From JAICUY01 sp035708065 (GTDB taxonomy: Bacteria > Chloroflexota > Limnocylindria > QHBO01), in the NCBI GenBank assembly GCA_035708065.1, contig DASSTC010000002.1, positions 1 through 37,271 of the forward strand: 37,271 nt of DNA, written 5' to 3'. The notes below the pieces were generated by a model. The model ran no database searches. It was not told where the DNA came from and saw only the letters and a program-made list of their open reading frames with translations. Shown here piece after piece: positions 7,680 through 14,709 of this stretch; the stretch's first letter is position 1, and each line of letters starts with the position of its first letter. Position numbers and translations under genes: made by a program.

Positions 7680-8679
7680 AGGCGGCGTGGACCGCCTGGG
7701 CAGCTGATTCCGCGGCCGCCACGGGCACCTCCGCCCAGACCACGCGCAGGCCACCCTCGTCGAACGAGCCCTCGCCCGATGCCGGCAGCGGCAGGATCTC
7801 GGGCATCATCGGCGCCGGCCCGACCAGTGACAGGCGCGCCACGCGCTGCTTGCGGTCGACGGCGAGCATCAGCACGCCCTGATCCGGCTCGCGCGGACGA
7901 ACCGGCCGGACGACCGTCTGCGGGGCCGAATCGTCCAGGCCACGAACCAACAGCGGCAGGCGGCCGCGTCGCGCGCGCCGAACTGCCACTGGATGGACGA
8001 CTTCGGCACCCAGCTCGGCGAGCAGCTCGAGCTGCAGCGCGTCGACGACCGGCAGGAATCGGGCTGCGGGGACGAGGTGTGGATCGGTCTCCATCACACC
8101 ACCCACGTCCTTGAACAGCTCGCAGCGCTCGGCCCGCAGCGCGACCGCCAGCGCCACGGCCGACAGGTCGGTGCCCCCTCTACCGAGCGTGGTCAGCTCG
8201 CCGTGCGACCCGACGCCCTGGAAGCCGGCGACCACCGGGACCAGGCCATCGGCGATCGCCGCGCGCAGTGGGCGGGAGTAGACGCGACGGACCTCAGCCC
8301 CGAGGTGCGCGGCGGCGGTGCGGATGCCGGCCTCGGCGCCGCTGAACGAGCGCGACGGCACGCCGGCGGCCTGCAGGCCGAGCGCGAACAGCGCGGCGGA
8401 CAGCGCCTCGCCGGTGGCCAACGCACGGTCCGTCTCGCGTGCCAGTGCCGAGCTGGCGTCCTGGTGACCGGCGCGCAGCGACGCGCCACCGTCCGGCAGC
8501 AGCACCGCAGCGGACGACAGGATCGTGTCGGTCACACCCTCGAAGGCGGAGACGACGACGACCGGCCGCAGGCCGACGCGTCGCTGCTCGGCCACGACCG
8601 CGACCGCGGCCGCGATATCCGCCGGTTCCCGCAGCACCGACCCGCCGAACTTGTCGACGACGACCGGCGGCGCGCTCAT
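7606..8679 (-). CDS. lysC: Aspartate kinase
   Basis: This enzyme phosphorylates aspartate, the first step to lysine, threonine and methionine. The 357-aa product has the kinase motif VDKFGGSVL at residues 8-16 (KFGGTSV in most), then VVVSAFEGVTD, VVAGFQGV and TTLGRGGTDLSAVALA. DVGGVMETDPHLVP and LLAELGAEVVHPVAVRRA are also family marks. The C-terminal regulatory part is short: only about one ACT domain is recognisable, followed by a Pro/Arg-rich tail (about 333-357) encoded entirely antisense to the transporter gene. The protein is shorter than usual (about 400-450 aa), so feedback control may differ. The start ATG overlaps the stop of the HAD gene (ATGA). Confidence 0.88.
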   Translation of the reverse strand: MSAPPVVVDKFGGSVLREPADIAAAVAVVAEQRRVGLRPVVVVSAFEGVTDTILSSAAVLLPDGGASLRAGHQDASSALARETDRALATGEALSAALFALGLQAAGVPSRSFSGAEAGIRTAAAHLGAEVRRVYSRPLRAAIADGLVPVVAGFQGVGSHGELTTLGRGGTDLSAVALAVALRAERCELFKDVGGVMETDPHLVPAARFLPVVDALQLELLAELGAEVVHPVAVRRARRGRLPLLVRGLDDSAPQTVVRPVRPREPDQGVLMLAVDRKQRVARLSLVGPAPMMPEILPLPASGEGSFDEGGLRVVWAEVPVAAAESAAQAVHAAFMQPRPRARPVQRPAPAGAAPPRR

Positions 8680-9386
8680 CCGGCCGCGGCGCGCACCAGC
8701 GATGGGAGCTCGCCCAGGCTGCGGATCACGCGGACGTCGTCGACCGTGGCATCGCCGGCGCGATCGAGCAGCACGCCCTCCATGCCGGCGGATCGCGCTC
8801 CGAGAACATCGGCGCGGTACGAGTCGCCGACCATCAGCGCATCGGCCGCGTCGACCCCGGCGCGGGCGAGCGCCAGCCGGAAGAACGCCGGATCGGGCTT
8901 GGCCACGCCGGCGGCACCCGAGGCGAGCACGAAGTCGAGCGTGCCATCGAGTCCCAGCGAGGCAAGGATGGCCTCCAGGTTCGATCCCCAGTCGGAGACC
9001 ACGCCGACGGCGAGGCCGGCCTGGCGCAGGTCGGCCAGCATCGGTTTGACGTCGGGGTAGACCTCCCAGGCATCCGGCGCGAACTGGCTCTCCAAAACGA
9101 GATCGAGCAGCTGGCGTTGCTCCTCCATGCCGAGCTCGCGCAGCATGCGGGTGTGATAGTCACGCCAGGTTGCCTCGATCAGCGCGTCATCGGTCCACGT
9201 CGCGTTGTCGGGACGGTGGTAGTCGTCCCAGAACCAGGCATCGGCCGCTTCCCAGGCGGCCTGCAGCTCCGCCTGACCGATGGCCACGCCCTGCTGCTCG
9301 AGCACCCCCGCCAGCGACTGTGCGAGCGTGCGGCGCGGGGCCAGCAGGGTGAACCCCGCATCCAGGCAGACGAGTCGGTACGGCAT
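8676..9386 (-). CDS. HAD superfamily hydrolase with altered motif I
   Basis: This 236-aa protein is a HAD subfamily IA member with a C1 cap (about 15-95). Motif I is CLDAGFTLL: the nucleophile Asp is present, but the usual second Asp (DxD) is Gly. DAGGTL-type motifs are known in a HAD subgroup and may lower phosphatase activity. Motif II is VGVVSDWG, motif III the Lys in GVAKPDPAFF, and motif IV is MVGDSYRADVLGA. The substrate is unknown. It is the first gene of a two-gene unit with aspartokinase (4-bp overlap) and diverges from the MutY-like gene across a 54-bp gap. Confidence 0.85.
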   Translation of the reverse strand: MPYRLVCLDAGFTLLAPRRTLAQSLAGVLEQQGVAIGQAELQAAWEAADAWFWDDYHRPDNATWTDDALIEATWRDYHTRMLRELGMEEQRQLLDLVLESQFAPDAWEVYPDVKPMLADLRQAGLAVGVVSDWGSNLEAILASLGLDGTLDFVLASGAAGVAKPDPAFFRLALARAGVDAADALMVGDSYRADVLGARSAGMEGVLLDRAGDATVDDVRVIRSLGELPSLVRAAAG

Positions 9387-9428
9387 GTTCGCGCAACCCT
9401 AGCGCAGACGCTCCGACCGGTGCCCGCC

Positions 9429-9434
9429 TAGACT
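9429..9434 (+). promoter_or_regulatory. -10 box (TAGACT) for the mutY-like gene
   Basis: TAGACT ends 6 nt before the ATG at 9441. This spacing puts the transcription start on or next to the start codon. There is no Shine-Dalgarno, as expected for a leaderless mRNA. Confidence 0.5.
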
Positions 9435-9440
9435 CGGCCG

Positions 9441-10307
9441 ATGCGCCTCGCCCCAATCCGTCGCGCGCTGCTGGACTGGTACGCCATCGAGCACCGCGAT
9501 TTCCCGTGGCGCGGCACCGCGGATCCCTACGCCGTTCTGGTCAGCGAGGTGATGCTGCAGCAGACCCAGGCATCGCGCATCGCCGAGCGCTTCCCGCGCT
9601 TCATGCGCCGATTCCCGAGCGTCGAGGCACTCGCGACGGCGAGCGATGCGCAGGTGCTCGCCGAATGGAGCGGCCTCGGCTACAACCGCCGCGCGCTGGC
9701 GCTGCATCGGACGGCGCGGACGGTGGCGGCGGACGGCTGGCCGCGCGATGTCGCCAGCCTGCAGGCGCTGCCGGGCATCGGTCCGTACACCGCCCGGGCG
9801 ATCGCCAGCCTGGCCTTCGGCGAGGGCGTCGGCGTGGTCGACACCAACGTGCGGCGCTGGCTGCTGCGGCGCTTCGCCGTCGATGACCGGCCCGCGTCGC
9901 TGCAGGCCCTTGCGAACGAGCTCGCCGCGCCGGGCGAGGGCGACGAAGCACGCGCGTGGACGCACGCCACCATGGAGTTCGGCGCCCGCATCTGCCGCTC
10001 GCGCAGCCCGCTGTGTGGCGCGTGTCCCATCCGCCGTGGCTGCCCCTCGCGCGATCGTGCCCGACGCGTCGCGGTGCCGAAGCAGCCGGCCTTCGGCGGC
10101 TCGGCACGCGCTGCGCGCGGCCGTCTGCTGCGTGCGCTGAGCGAGGCCGAAGGGCATCGGCTGGGGCTGACCGAGGCGCATCGGCTGCTGGATGGAACGC
10201 TCGACCGCGTCGTCGCCCGGATGGAGCGCGAGGGCCTGCTGCATCGGTCTGGCGAAAGCCTGCATCTCGGCAGCCGGCCCGCCGGGACGCCTACAATCCG
10301 GCCATGA
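9441..10307 (+). CDS. mutY: A/G-specific adenine glycosylase (MutY-like, short form)
   Basis: This repair enzyme removes adenine mispaired with 8-oxoguanine. The 288-aa product has the MutY N-terminal signature FPWRGTADPYAVLVSEVMLQQTQ-type (about 21-42). Also present are the helix-hairpin-helix LQALPGIGPYTARAIA, the catalytic Asp in GVVDTNVRRW, and a 4Fe-4S loop C-x6-C-x2-C-x5-C (CRSRSPLCGACPIRRGC). The Nudix-like C-terminal domain that reads 8-oxoG in E. coli MutY (350 aa) is absent. The last about 75 residues contain only a small helical segment (LTEAHRLLDGTLDRVVARM). The stop overlaps the next ATG (ATGA). Confidence 0.88.
   Translation: MRLAPIRRALLDWYAIEHRDFPWRGTADPYAVLVSEVMLQQTQASRIAERFPRFMRRFPSVEALATASDAQVLAEWSGLGYNRRALALHRTARTVAADGWPRDVASLQALPGIGPYTARAIASLAFGEGVGVVDTNVRRWLLRRFAVDDRPASLQALANELAAPGEGDEARAWTHATMEFGARICRSRSPLCGACPIRRGCPSRDRARRVAVPKQPAFGGSARAARGRLLRALSEAEGHRLGLTEAHRLLDGTLDRVVARMEREGLLHRSGESLHLGSRPAGTPTIRP
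10292..10297 (+). promoter_or_regulatory. Internal -10 box (TACAAT) before the peroxiredoxin-like gene
   Basis: TACAAT lies inside the last codons of the mutY-like gene, 6 nt before the ATG at 10304. It could give a separate leaderless transcript of the downstream genes besides read-through. Confidence 0.4.
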
Positions 10308-10807
10308 CCACCAATGCTGCCGGCCTGCATGTCGGCGTCGGCGACCAGCTGCCGTCGGTCGGGCTGCGCGCCACCGACGGGTACCTCCTCAACCTGCGCA
10401 GCTTCGTCGGCAAGCAGCCCGCGGTGCTGGTCTTCTTCGGCGCACCGACGCTGGAGGGCGCGGCCCGGGATGCGGGCGACGCGCTGGTCGACGGGCTGAA
10501 GCGCGGCTTCGAGCGCCTGGCCCAGGCGGGCATCGCGCTGGTCGGCATCACCTGCGACAACGAGGAGGAACAGAAGCAGTACGCCGAGGAGCACGAGCTG
10601 CCATTCCTGCTTTACAGCGACGAGCGCCGCTCGGCCGTCGAGCTGCTGGGCGTGCCAACCACGGTCGACGGCGAGAACTACAACGCCCGGCCGACCGCCG
10701 TCGCGGTGTCGCGCGACGGAAGGATCGTGGATGTCGTCGAGAACGCGGCGCCGAAGGGACTGATTGCCCGACTCCTCGAGTCCATTGAGGAGTCGGTTTC
10801 CGACTGA
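10304..10807 (+). CDS. Peroxiredoxin-like protein lacking the peroxidatic cysteine
   Basis: This 167-aa thioredoxin-fold protein resembles AhpC/TSA peroxiredoxins. Matching parts are PAVLVFFGAPTLE (where the peroxidatic PxxxTxxC loop should be), VGITCDNEEEQKQYAEEHELPFLLYSD and GVPTTV...NARPTAVAVSRDGRIVDV. The active-site loop reads FFGAPTLEGAARDAG, with no Cys; the only Cys in the protein is in ITCDN, on another strand. It is therefore unlikely to be a classical peroxidase; a binding or non-catalytic role is possible. It overlaps the mutY-like gene (ATGA) and precedes an alcohol dehydrogenase by 6 nt, so the three look co-transcribed. Confidence 0.75.
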   Translation: MTTNAAGLHVGVGDQLPSVGLRATDGYLLNLRSFVGKQPAVLVFFGAPTLEGAARDAGDALVDGLKRGFERLAQAGIALVGITCDNEEEQKQYAEEHELPFLLYSDERRSAVELLGVPTTVDGENYNARPTAVAVSRDGRIVDVVENAAPKGLIARLLESIEESVSD

Positions 10808-10813
10808 AGACCG

Positions 10814-11773
10814 ATGCTCGCCTTCCGGCTGCCGGCGCTGGGCCGGCCGCTCGAGCTCTCGGAGGTGCCGGTTCCCGAGCCGCGCGGCGCCGAGGTTCGC
10901 GTCCGTGTCGCGGGCTGTGGCGTGTGCCGCAGCGACCTGCACATTCTCGACGGTTCCCAGCCGCGCGTGCGGCTGCCGGTCACGCTCGGCCACGAGATCG
11001 CCGGATGGGTCGACGCGTTTGGGCCCGATGCCGGCCAATCGCTGCAGCTCGGCGAGCCAGTCGTCGTTTTCGGCGGCTGGGGCTGTGGGGAGTGCCGCGA
11101 ATGCCTGCGCGGCGAGTCGCAGCGATGCGAACGCGGCGAGTCGCCCGGCTTCCAGCGCGACGGCGGCTACGCCGAGTACGTCCTCGTTCCCGACGCGGCC
11201 TATCTCGTCCCGCTGGGCTCGCTCGACCCGGTGCGCTCCGCCGTCCTGGCCGACGCCGGCGTCACGCCCTTCCGCGCCGTGTCGCGGGCCACGCCCTGGC
11301 TCGACGATGGCGCGCGGGTGCTGCTCATCGGCTTCGGCGCGCTTGGCCAGTTCGCGATCCAGTACCTGCCCGATGACGCGCGGGTCGCGGTACGCGACCT
11401 CGACCCGCGCAAGGTCGAGCTCGCTCGCTCGTTCGGCGCCGTCCAGTCGCTGGCCGGTCCGGCGGATGTGGTGTTCGACTTCGTCGGAACGTCCCAGACG
11501 ATGCCGGCCGCTGCCGCAGCGGTGGCGCCGGGTGGCCTGATCTCGGTCGTCGGCGAGGGCGGCGGCGTGCTCCCCTTCAGCTTCGAGTCGCCGCCCGTCG
11601 AGGCTTTCGTGACGACGATCGCCTGGGGATCGCTCGACGACCTGCACCGGGTCGTGGCGCTCGCGCCGGACCTGCGCTGGAACGTCGAGGCCGTCCCGCT
11701 GCGGCACGCATCCCTTGCGCTGGAGCGCCTGGCGCGCGGCGACGTGATGGGCCGGCTGGTGCTGGTTCCGTAG
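10814..11773 (+). CDS. Zinc-dependent alcohol dehydrogenase family protein (MDR)
   Basis: This 319-aa medium-chain dehydrogenase has the catalytic zinc motif GCGVCRSDLHILDG (about 35-48), with the His in TLGHEIAG. The structural zinc loop C-x2-C-x2-C-x7-C (GCGECRECLRGESQRC, about 92-107) is complete. The nucleotide-binding loop is VLLIGFGALGQFAIQY. It is shorter than most ADHs (about 340-350), mainly in the Rossmann half; DLDPRKVELARSFGA suggests NAD preference because of the acidic D. The substrate is unknown. The ATG is embedded in an over-represented GACCGATGC word (10809-10817). The stop TAG lies in the first unit of a 17-bp tandem array. Confidence 0.88.
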   Translation: MLAFRLPALGRPLELSEVPVPEPRGAEVRVRVAGCGVCRSDLHILDGSQPRVRLPVTLGHEIAGWVDAFGPDAGQSLQLGEPVVVFGGWGCGECRECLRGESQRCERGESPGFQRDGGYAEYVLVPDAAYLVPLGSLDPVRSAVLADAGVTPFRAVSRATPWLDDGARVLLIGFGALGQFAIQYLPDDARVAVRDLDPRKVELARSFGAVQSLAGPADVVFDFVGTSQTMPAAAAAVAPGGLISVVGEGGGVLPFSFESPPVEAFVTTIAWGSLDDLHRVVALAPDLRWNVEAVPLRHASLALERLARGDVMGRLVLVP

Positions 11774-11854
11774 CGGCTCAGCGGCGGGTCGGGCTCAGGT
11801 GCGGAACAGGCTCAGCTACCGAACAAGCTCAGCTGCCGAACAAGCTCAGCTGCC
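11770..11854. repeat. 17-bp tandem array, five units, between convergent gene ends
   Basis: The core GCTCA recurs at exactly 17-bp intervals (11776, 11793, 11810, 11827, 11844). The two units at 11821-11837 and 11838-11854 are identical (GAACAAGCTCAGCTGCC), the unit at 11804 differs at two positions, and the two leftmost are more degenerate. It fills the whole gap between the alcohol dehydrogenase stop and the SseB-like stop. The rightmost unit contains the last codons and TGA of the SseB-like gene. Because 17 is not a multiple of 3, successive TGA triplets on the minus strand fall in all three frames. Confidence 0.9.
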
Positions 11855-12565
11855 GAAGAGGCGCGACAGGAAGCCCTTCGGTCCCTCGTGAACGACGTAG
11901 TACGGCGCGGCGACCTCGTCGTACGCCTCGCGCAGCGAGGGCGCGCGCAGGTCGGTGACCGCCAGCTCACGGCGCGAGCCCAGATGCTCGCTGGCGAGTG
12001 CGTGCAGTTTGTTGCGCACCTCGTCGAAGTCGGAGAGCTCGGCCTCGGGGCGCAGCTGGATGCCAACGGTCCACGCCTTCCCCGCGCGCAGCAGCCAGGC
12101 GCGCGCGACCTGCGGCAGCTCCCCGAGGGAGCGGCGAAGCTCGTCGCCGAACGGCTGCGGGATGTCGCCGGGAGCCTCGAGCGCCGGCATGTCGCCCACG
12201 GGACGCCGAGCACGCATCGCCTCGGGCGAGTTGGGGTCGATCCCCGCGGCGAGGAACGGCAGGACGCCGACGGGAATCTCGAGCTGCGACGGACTGCCCG
12301 GGTCGATGAAGACCCGCTCCCCCGCATCGTCTGCCCGACCGAAGAGGTCTCGCGCCGACAGCTCGACGTGGTCGCTTCCCGGCGGGCCGAACTCGCCGAA
12401 GAGCTCCAGCGACGTGTAGGCGGCCAGGAACGAGCCGTTGTTGTCGCGCCCGTGACGCAGCGCATCGGTCGGGACGCGTTCCGGGTCGGGTGACTTGCCC
12501 GACGACGAGCGAATCGGGACGATCAGCTCGCGCGAGACGATGTCGCCCAGGCGCGTCTCAGACAT
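11846..12565 (-). CDS. SseB-family protein
   Basis: This 239-aa cytoplasmic protein shows the two-part layout of SseB (enhanced serine sensitivity protein). The N-terminal part has LIVPIRSS, then FLAAYTSLELFGEFG and ELSARDLFGR, where E. coli SseB has IPFFTSLEAL and VRTLFE; GERVFIDPGSPSQLEIP follows. The C-terminal part has ARAWLLRAG, TVGIQLRPEAELSDFD and AYDEVAAPYYVV, ending in KGFLSRLFGS, which parallels the FYERRWGGFLRDF end of SseB. The molecular function is unknown. It follows gltX by 24 bp on the same strand, so is probably in one unit. The 3' end is in a 17-bp tandem array that repeats its last codons and stop. Confidence 0.72.
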   Translation of the reverse strand: MSETRLGDIVSRELIVPIRSSSGKSPDPERVPTDALRHGRDNNGSFLAAYTSLELFGEFGPPGSDHVELSARDLFGRADDAGERVFIDPGSPSQLEIPVGVLPFLAAGIDPNSPEAMRARRPVGDMPALEAPGDIPQPFGDELRRSLGELPQVARAWLLRAGKAWTVGIQLRPEAELSDFDEVRNKLHALASEHLGSRRELAVTDLRAPSLREAYDEVAAPYYVVHEGPKGFLSRLFGS

Positions 12566-12589
12566 CGGTCGACATGATGGCGCATCCGG

Positions 12590-14095
12590 TCATGCGCCGA
12601 CGCCCACGCCCGACAGCTTCGCCAGCGCATCGTCCATCCGGCGCAGGCAGTGCTCTCGCCCGACCAGCTCCATCGAGCCGAAGAGCGGCGGCGACACGCT
12701 GCGGCCGGTGATCGCCACGCGCATCGGCTTGAACAGGTCGCCCGGTTTCCAGCCCATTCGCTCGGCGATTCCGCGGCAGCGCGACTCGAGCAGGTCCGCC
12801 GCCCAGTCGGCATCGGTCAACGGCGACAGCTCGTCACGCACGATACGCAGCGCCGACGCGGCGTCGGCCGCCTCGCGCTTCTTGGGCACCAGGTCCTCGC
12901 CGTCGTACCACGACGCGACGGTGGCATCGGTCTCGAACAGGAAGCCGACGAGCTCGCCGGCATCGCCCAGCCGCACCAGGCGCTCCTTGAGCAACGGCAC
13001 CAGGCGGACAACGGTCTGGTCGGCGGCGGCATCGGGCAGGAAGGGGCGCAGGCGCAGCGCCAGCTGCTCGTCGCTGAGCGAGCGGATGTAGACGCCGTTC
13101 AAGTAGTCGAGTCGATCCTTGTCGAAGATCGCGCCGCCCTTGTGGACTTTCCCGAGCTCGAACCGCTCGGCCAGCTCGTCCAGGCTGAAGATCTCCTCCT
13201 CGGTGCCCGGCGACCAGCCGAGAAACGCCAGGAAGTTGACGAGCGCCTCGGGCAGGTAGCCCTGGCGGCGGTACTCGTCCATCGCCGTCTGGCTCTTGCG
13301 CTTGCTCATCTTGGTCCGATCCGGATTGAGGATCAGCGGGATGTGGCCGAACCTTGGCAGCGGATAGCCGAGGGCCCGATACAGCGCGATCTGCTTGGGA
13401 GTGTTGCTGATGTGGTCCTCGCCGCGGATCACCTCGCTGATCTGCATCTCCGCGTCGTCGACCACCACCGTGAAGTTGTAGAGCGGGCTGCCGTCGGCGC
13501 GGACGATCACGAAATCGCCAAGTAGGGCGTTGTCGAACTCGACCTCGCCGCGCACCAGGTCGTCCCAGCTGACGGTTTCCGGCGGCACGATGAAGCGGAT
13601 GGCGCCCTGCCGGCCCTCGGCCTCGAACGCGTTCCGCTCCGCGTCGCCGAGGTTGCGGCAGCGGCCGCTGTAGCGCGGCGGCTCGTGGTTCGCCTCCTGC
13701 TTGCGGCGCACCGCCTCGAGCTCGTCGGACGTGCAATAGCAGCGATAGGCGTTGCCGTCGGCCAGCAGCCGCTCGGCCTCGGCGGCATATCGGTCCAGGC
13801 GCTGGCTCTGGCGGTAGGGCGCATATCGGCCGATGTCCTCGCCGCCGGCCACCTGCGGCCCCTCGTCCCAGGTGATCCCGAGCCAGTGCAGGCCCTCGAT
13901 GATGTCGCGCTCGAAGTCGGTGGTGCTGCGCGCGACATCGGTGTCCTCGATGCGCAGCACAAACGTCCCGCCACGGTGCCGTGCGGTGAGGTAGTTGTAG
14001 AGGCTGGTGCGTGCGGTCCCGATATGCAGCGGCCCGGTCGGGCTGGGCGCCATGCGGACGCGCAGCTGCGCTCGGTTCTCGTCGTTGGCGAGCAT
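12590..14095 (-). CDS. gltX: Glutamyl-tRNA synthetase
   Basis: This class I synthetase charges tRNA-Glu (or also tRNA-Gln). The 501-aa product starts MLANDENRAQ, followed by the HIGH region APSPTGPLHIGTART. The Cys-rich insert CYCTSDELEAVRRK...CRNL is likely a zinc site. KMSKS is KMSKRKSQ, and the anticodon-binding half is all-helical. An upstream in-frame ATG at 14128 exists, but the ATG at 14095 is better: it lies 6 nt after a TACGCT -10 box and just before the conserved start. Four 11-bp direct repeats lie 38-81 bp upstream. The gene is followed by the SseB-like gene. Confidence 0.95.
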   Translation of the reverse strand: MLANDENRAQLRVRMAPSPTGPLHIGTARTSLYNYLTARHRGGTFVLRIEDTDVARSTTDFERDIIEGLHWLGITWDEGPQVAGGEDIGRYAPYRQSQRLDRYAAEAERLLADGNAYRCYCTSDELEAVRRKQEANHEPPRYSGRCRNLGDAERNAFEAEGRQGAIRFIVPPETVSWDDLVRGEVEFDNALLGDFVIVRADGSPLYNFTVVVDDAEMQISEVIRGEDHISNTPKQIALYRALGYPLPRFGHIPLILNPDRTKMSKRKSQTAMDEYRRQGYLPEALVNFLAFLGWSPGTEEEIFSLDELAERFELGKVHKGGAIFDKDRLDYLNGVYIRSLSDEQLALRLRPFLPDAAADQTVVRLVPLLKERLVRLGDAGELVGFLFETDATVASWYDGEDLVPKKREAADAASALRIVRDELSPLTDADWAADLLESRCRGIAERMGWKPGDLFKPMRVAITGRSVSPPLFGSMELVGREHCLRRMDDALAKLSGVGVGA

Positions 14096-14101
14096 GCGCC
14101 A

Positions 14102-14107
14102 AGCGTA
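14102..14107 (-). promoter_or_regulatory. -10 box (TACGCT) for gltX
   Basis: On the minus strand TACGCT (TANNNT) ends 6 nt before the gltX ATG at 14095, the leaderless spacing seen at other genes here. The 11-bp repeats lie upstream in the -38 to -81 zone. Confidence 0.45.
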
Positions 14108-14132
14108 GCAGGCGGCCTGCCGGCGCAATCAG

Positions 14133-14176
14133 CGCCTGGTAGGCGGCTGGTAAGCACCCGATAAGCGCCCGGTAAG
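14133..14176. promoter_or_regulatory. Four tandem 11-bp direct repeats upstream of gltX
   Basis: The units are CGCCTGGTAGG, CGGCTGGTAAG, CACCCGATAAG and CGCCCGGTAAG, contiguous and each matching the consensus CGCCCGGTAAG at 9 or more of 11 positions. The 11-bp period keeps each unit on the same DNA face. This is the layout of binding sites for OmpR/PhoB-family regulators, but the regulator is not identified. The array lies between gltX (minus) and the small DUF6582-like gene (plus) and could serve either. Confidence 0.65.
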
Positions 14177-14204
14177 TGGGGCGGCGTAACCTCGGCCGTG
14201 CTGC

Positions 14205-14233
14205 CCAAGAGTTCAAGTCACTTGATCTCTTGG
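14205..14233. promoter_or_regulatory. 29-bp near-perfect palindrome in the gltX/small-gene intergenic region
   Basis: Outer arms CCAAGAG (14205-14211) and CTCTTGG (14227-14233) and inner arms TCAAG (14213-14217) and CTTGA (14221-14225) are symmetric around TCA; only one T/T position breaks the symmetry. A TAACCT candidate -10 (14187-14192) would start a plus-strand transcript just before it, so it could be an operator or a hairpin in a 130-nt leader of the small-protein gene. Confidence 0.6.
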
Positions 14234-14329
14234 CTGGTCCGCGTTGTCCGGGAGCCCGGCAAACGGAACCCGGTTGGTCCGCAGGCTGCATCGGTCTCAA
14301 TCGAAACGGTGCAGAAGGAGGAGACGACC

Positions 14330-14629
14330 ATGGCTCACACCACCTGGGAGGCACACACCAAGCACGGCGAGCTGTCCGACAAGGACCGCGACGACCTGCC
14401 CGACAGCGCCTTCGCGTTCCCGAAGGACCGCAAAGAGCCCTTGACCGATGCGAACCATGTCCAGAACGCGCTCGCCCGCTTCGACCAGGTGGAAGATGTG
14501 TCCGATGCGGATCGGGACCAGGCGTTCGCCAACATCAAGAAGGCCGCGAAGCACTACGGCGTGGACGTCACCGAGGACAGCTGGCGCGATCTTGGGAAGA
14601 AGCCGCACACAGACAACCCGTCGCACTGA
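14330..14629 (+). CDS. Small DUF6582-like protein
   Basis: This 99-aa hydrophilic protein contains a core I recall from DUF6582-type proteins: DLPDSAFAFPKDRKEPLTDA, then NALARFDQVEDVSDADR and AAKHYGVDV. No catalytic motif or membrane segment is visible and its function is unknown. It is rich in Asp, Lys and His, with alternating acidic and basic stretches. The start ATG at 14330 has a very strong Shine-Dalgarno, AAGGAGGAG, 6 nt upstream, so I prefer it to the ATG at 14198. The strong ribosome site and structured leader suggest high or regulated expression. Its last codons and stop begin a 14-bp tandem array. Confidence 0.8.
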   Translation: MAHTTWEAHTKHGELSDKDRDDLPDSAFAFPKDRKEPLTDANHVQNALARFDQVEDVSDADRDQAFANIKKAAKHYGVDVTEDSWRDLGKKPHTDNPSH

Positions 14630-14680
14630 CGCCGTCGCACTGCCGCCGTCGCACTGACGGCGTCGCACTGACGGCGTCGC
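14619..14680. repeat. 14-bp tandem array at the 3' end of the small DUF6582-like gene
   Basis: The unit CGTCGCACTGACGG recurs four times at 14619, 14633, 14647 and 14661, with a partial fifth (CGTCGC) at 14675. The first unit includes the final Ser and His codons and the TGA stop (14627-14629). The second unit has TGC in place of TGA. The third and fourth keep TGA and are identical. The repeats fill most of the gap to the DUF554 gene. Confidence 0.88.
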
Positions 14681-14709
14681 GCCGCGTCCGCGGCTGACAC
14701 AATCCCGGG

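Noticed and set aside
11770..11854. CRISPR array
   Set aside because: Units are contiguous 17-bp repeats with no spacers; it is a simple tandem array. The 14- and 20-bp arrays were rejected for the same reason.
14205..14233. A tRNA T-arm (GTTCAAGTC)
   Set aside because: The flanking bases do not form a T-stem with a 7-base loop, and no acceptor or anticodon arm is found.
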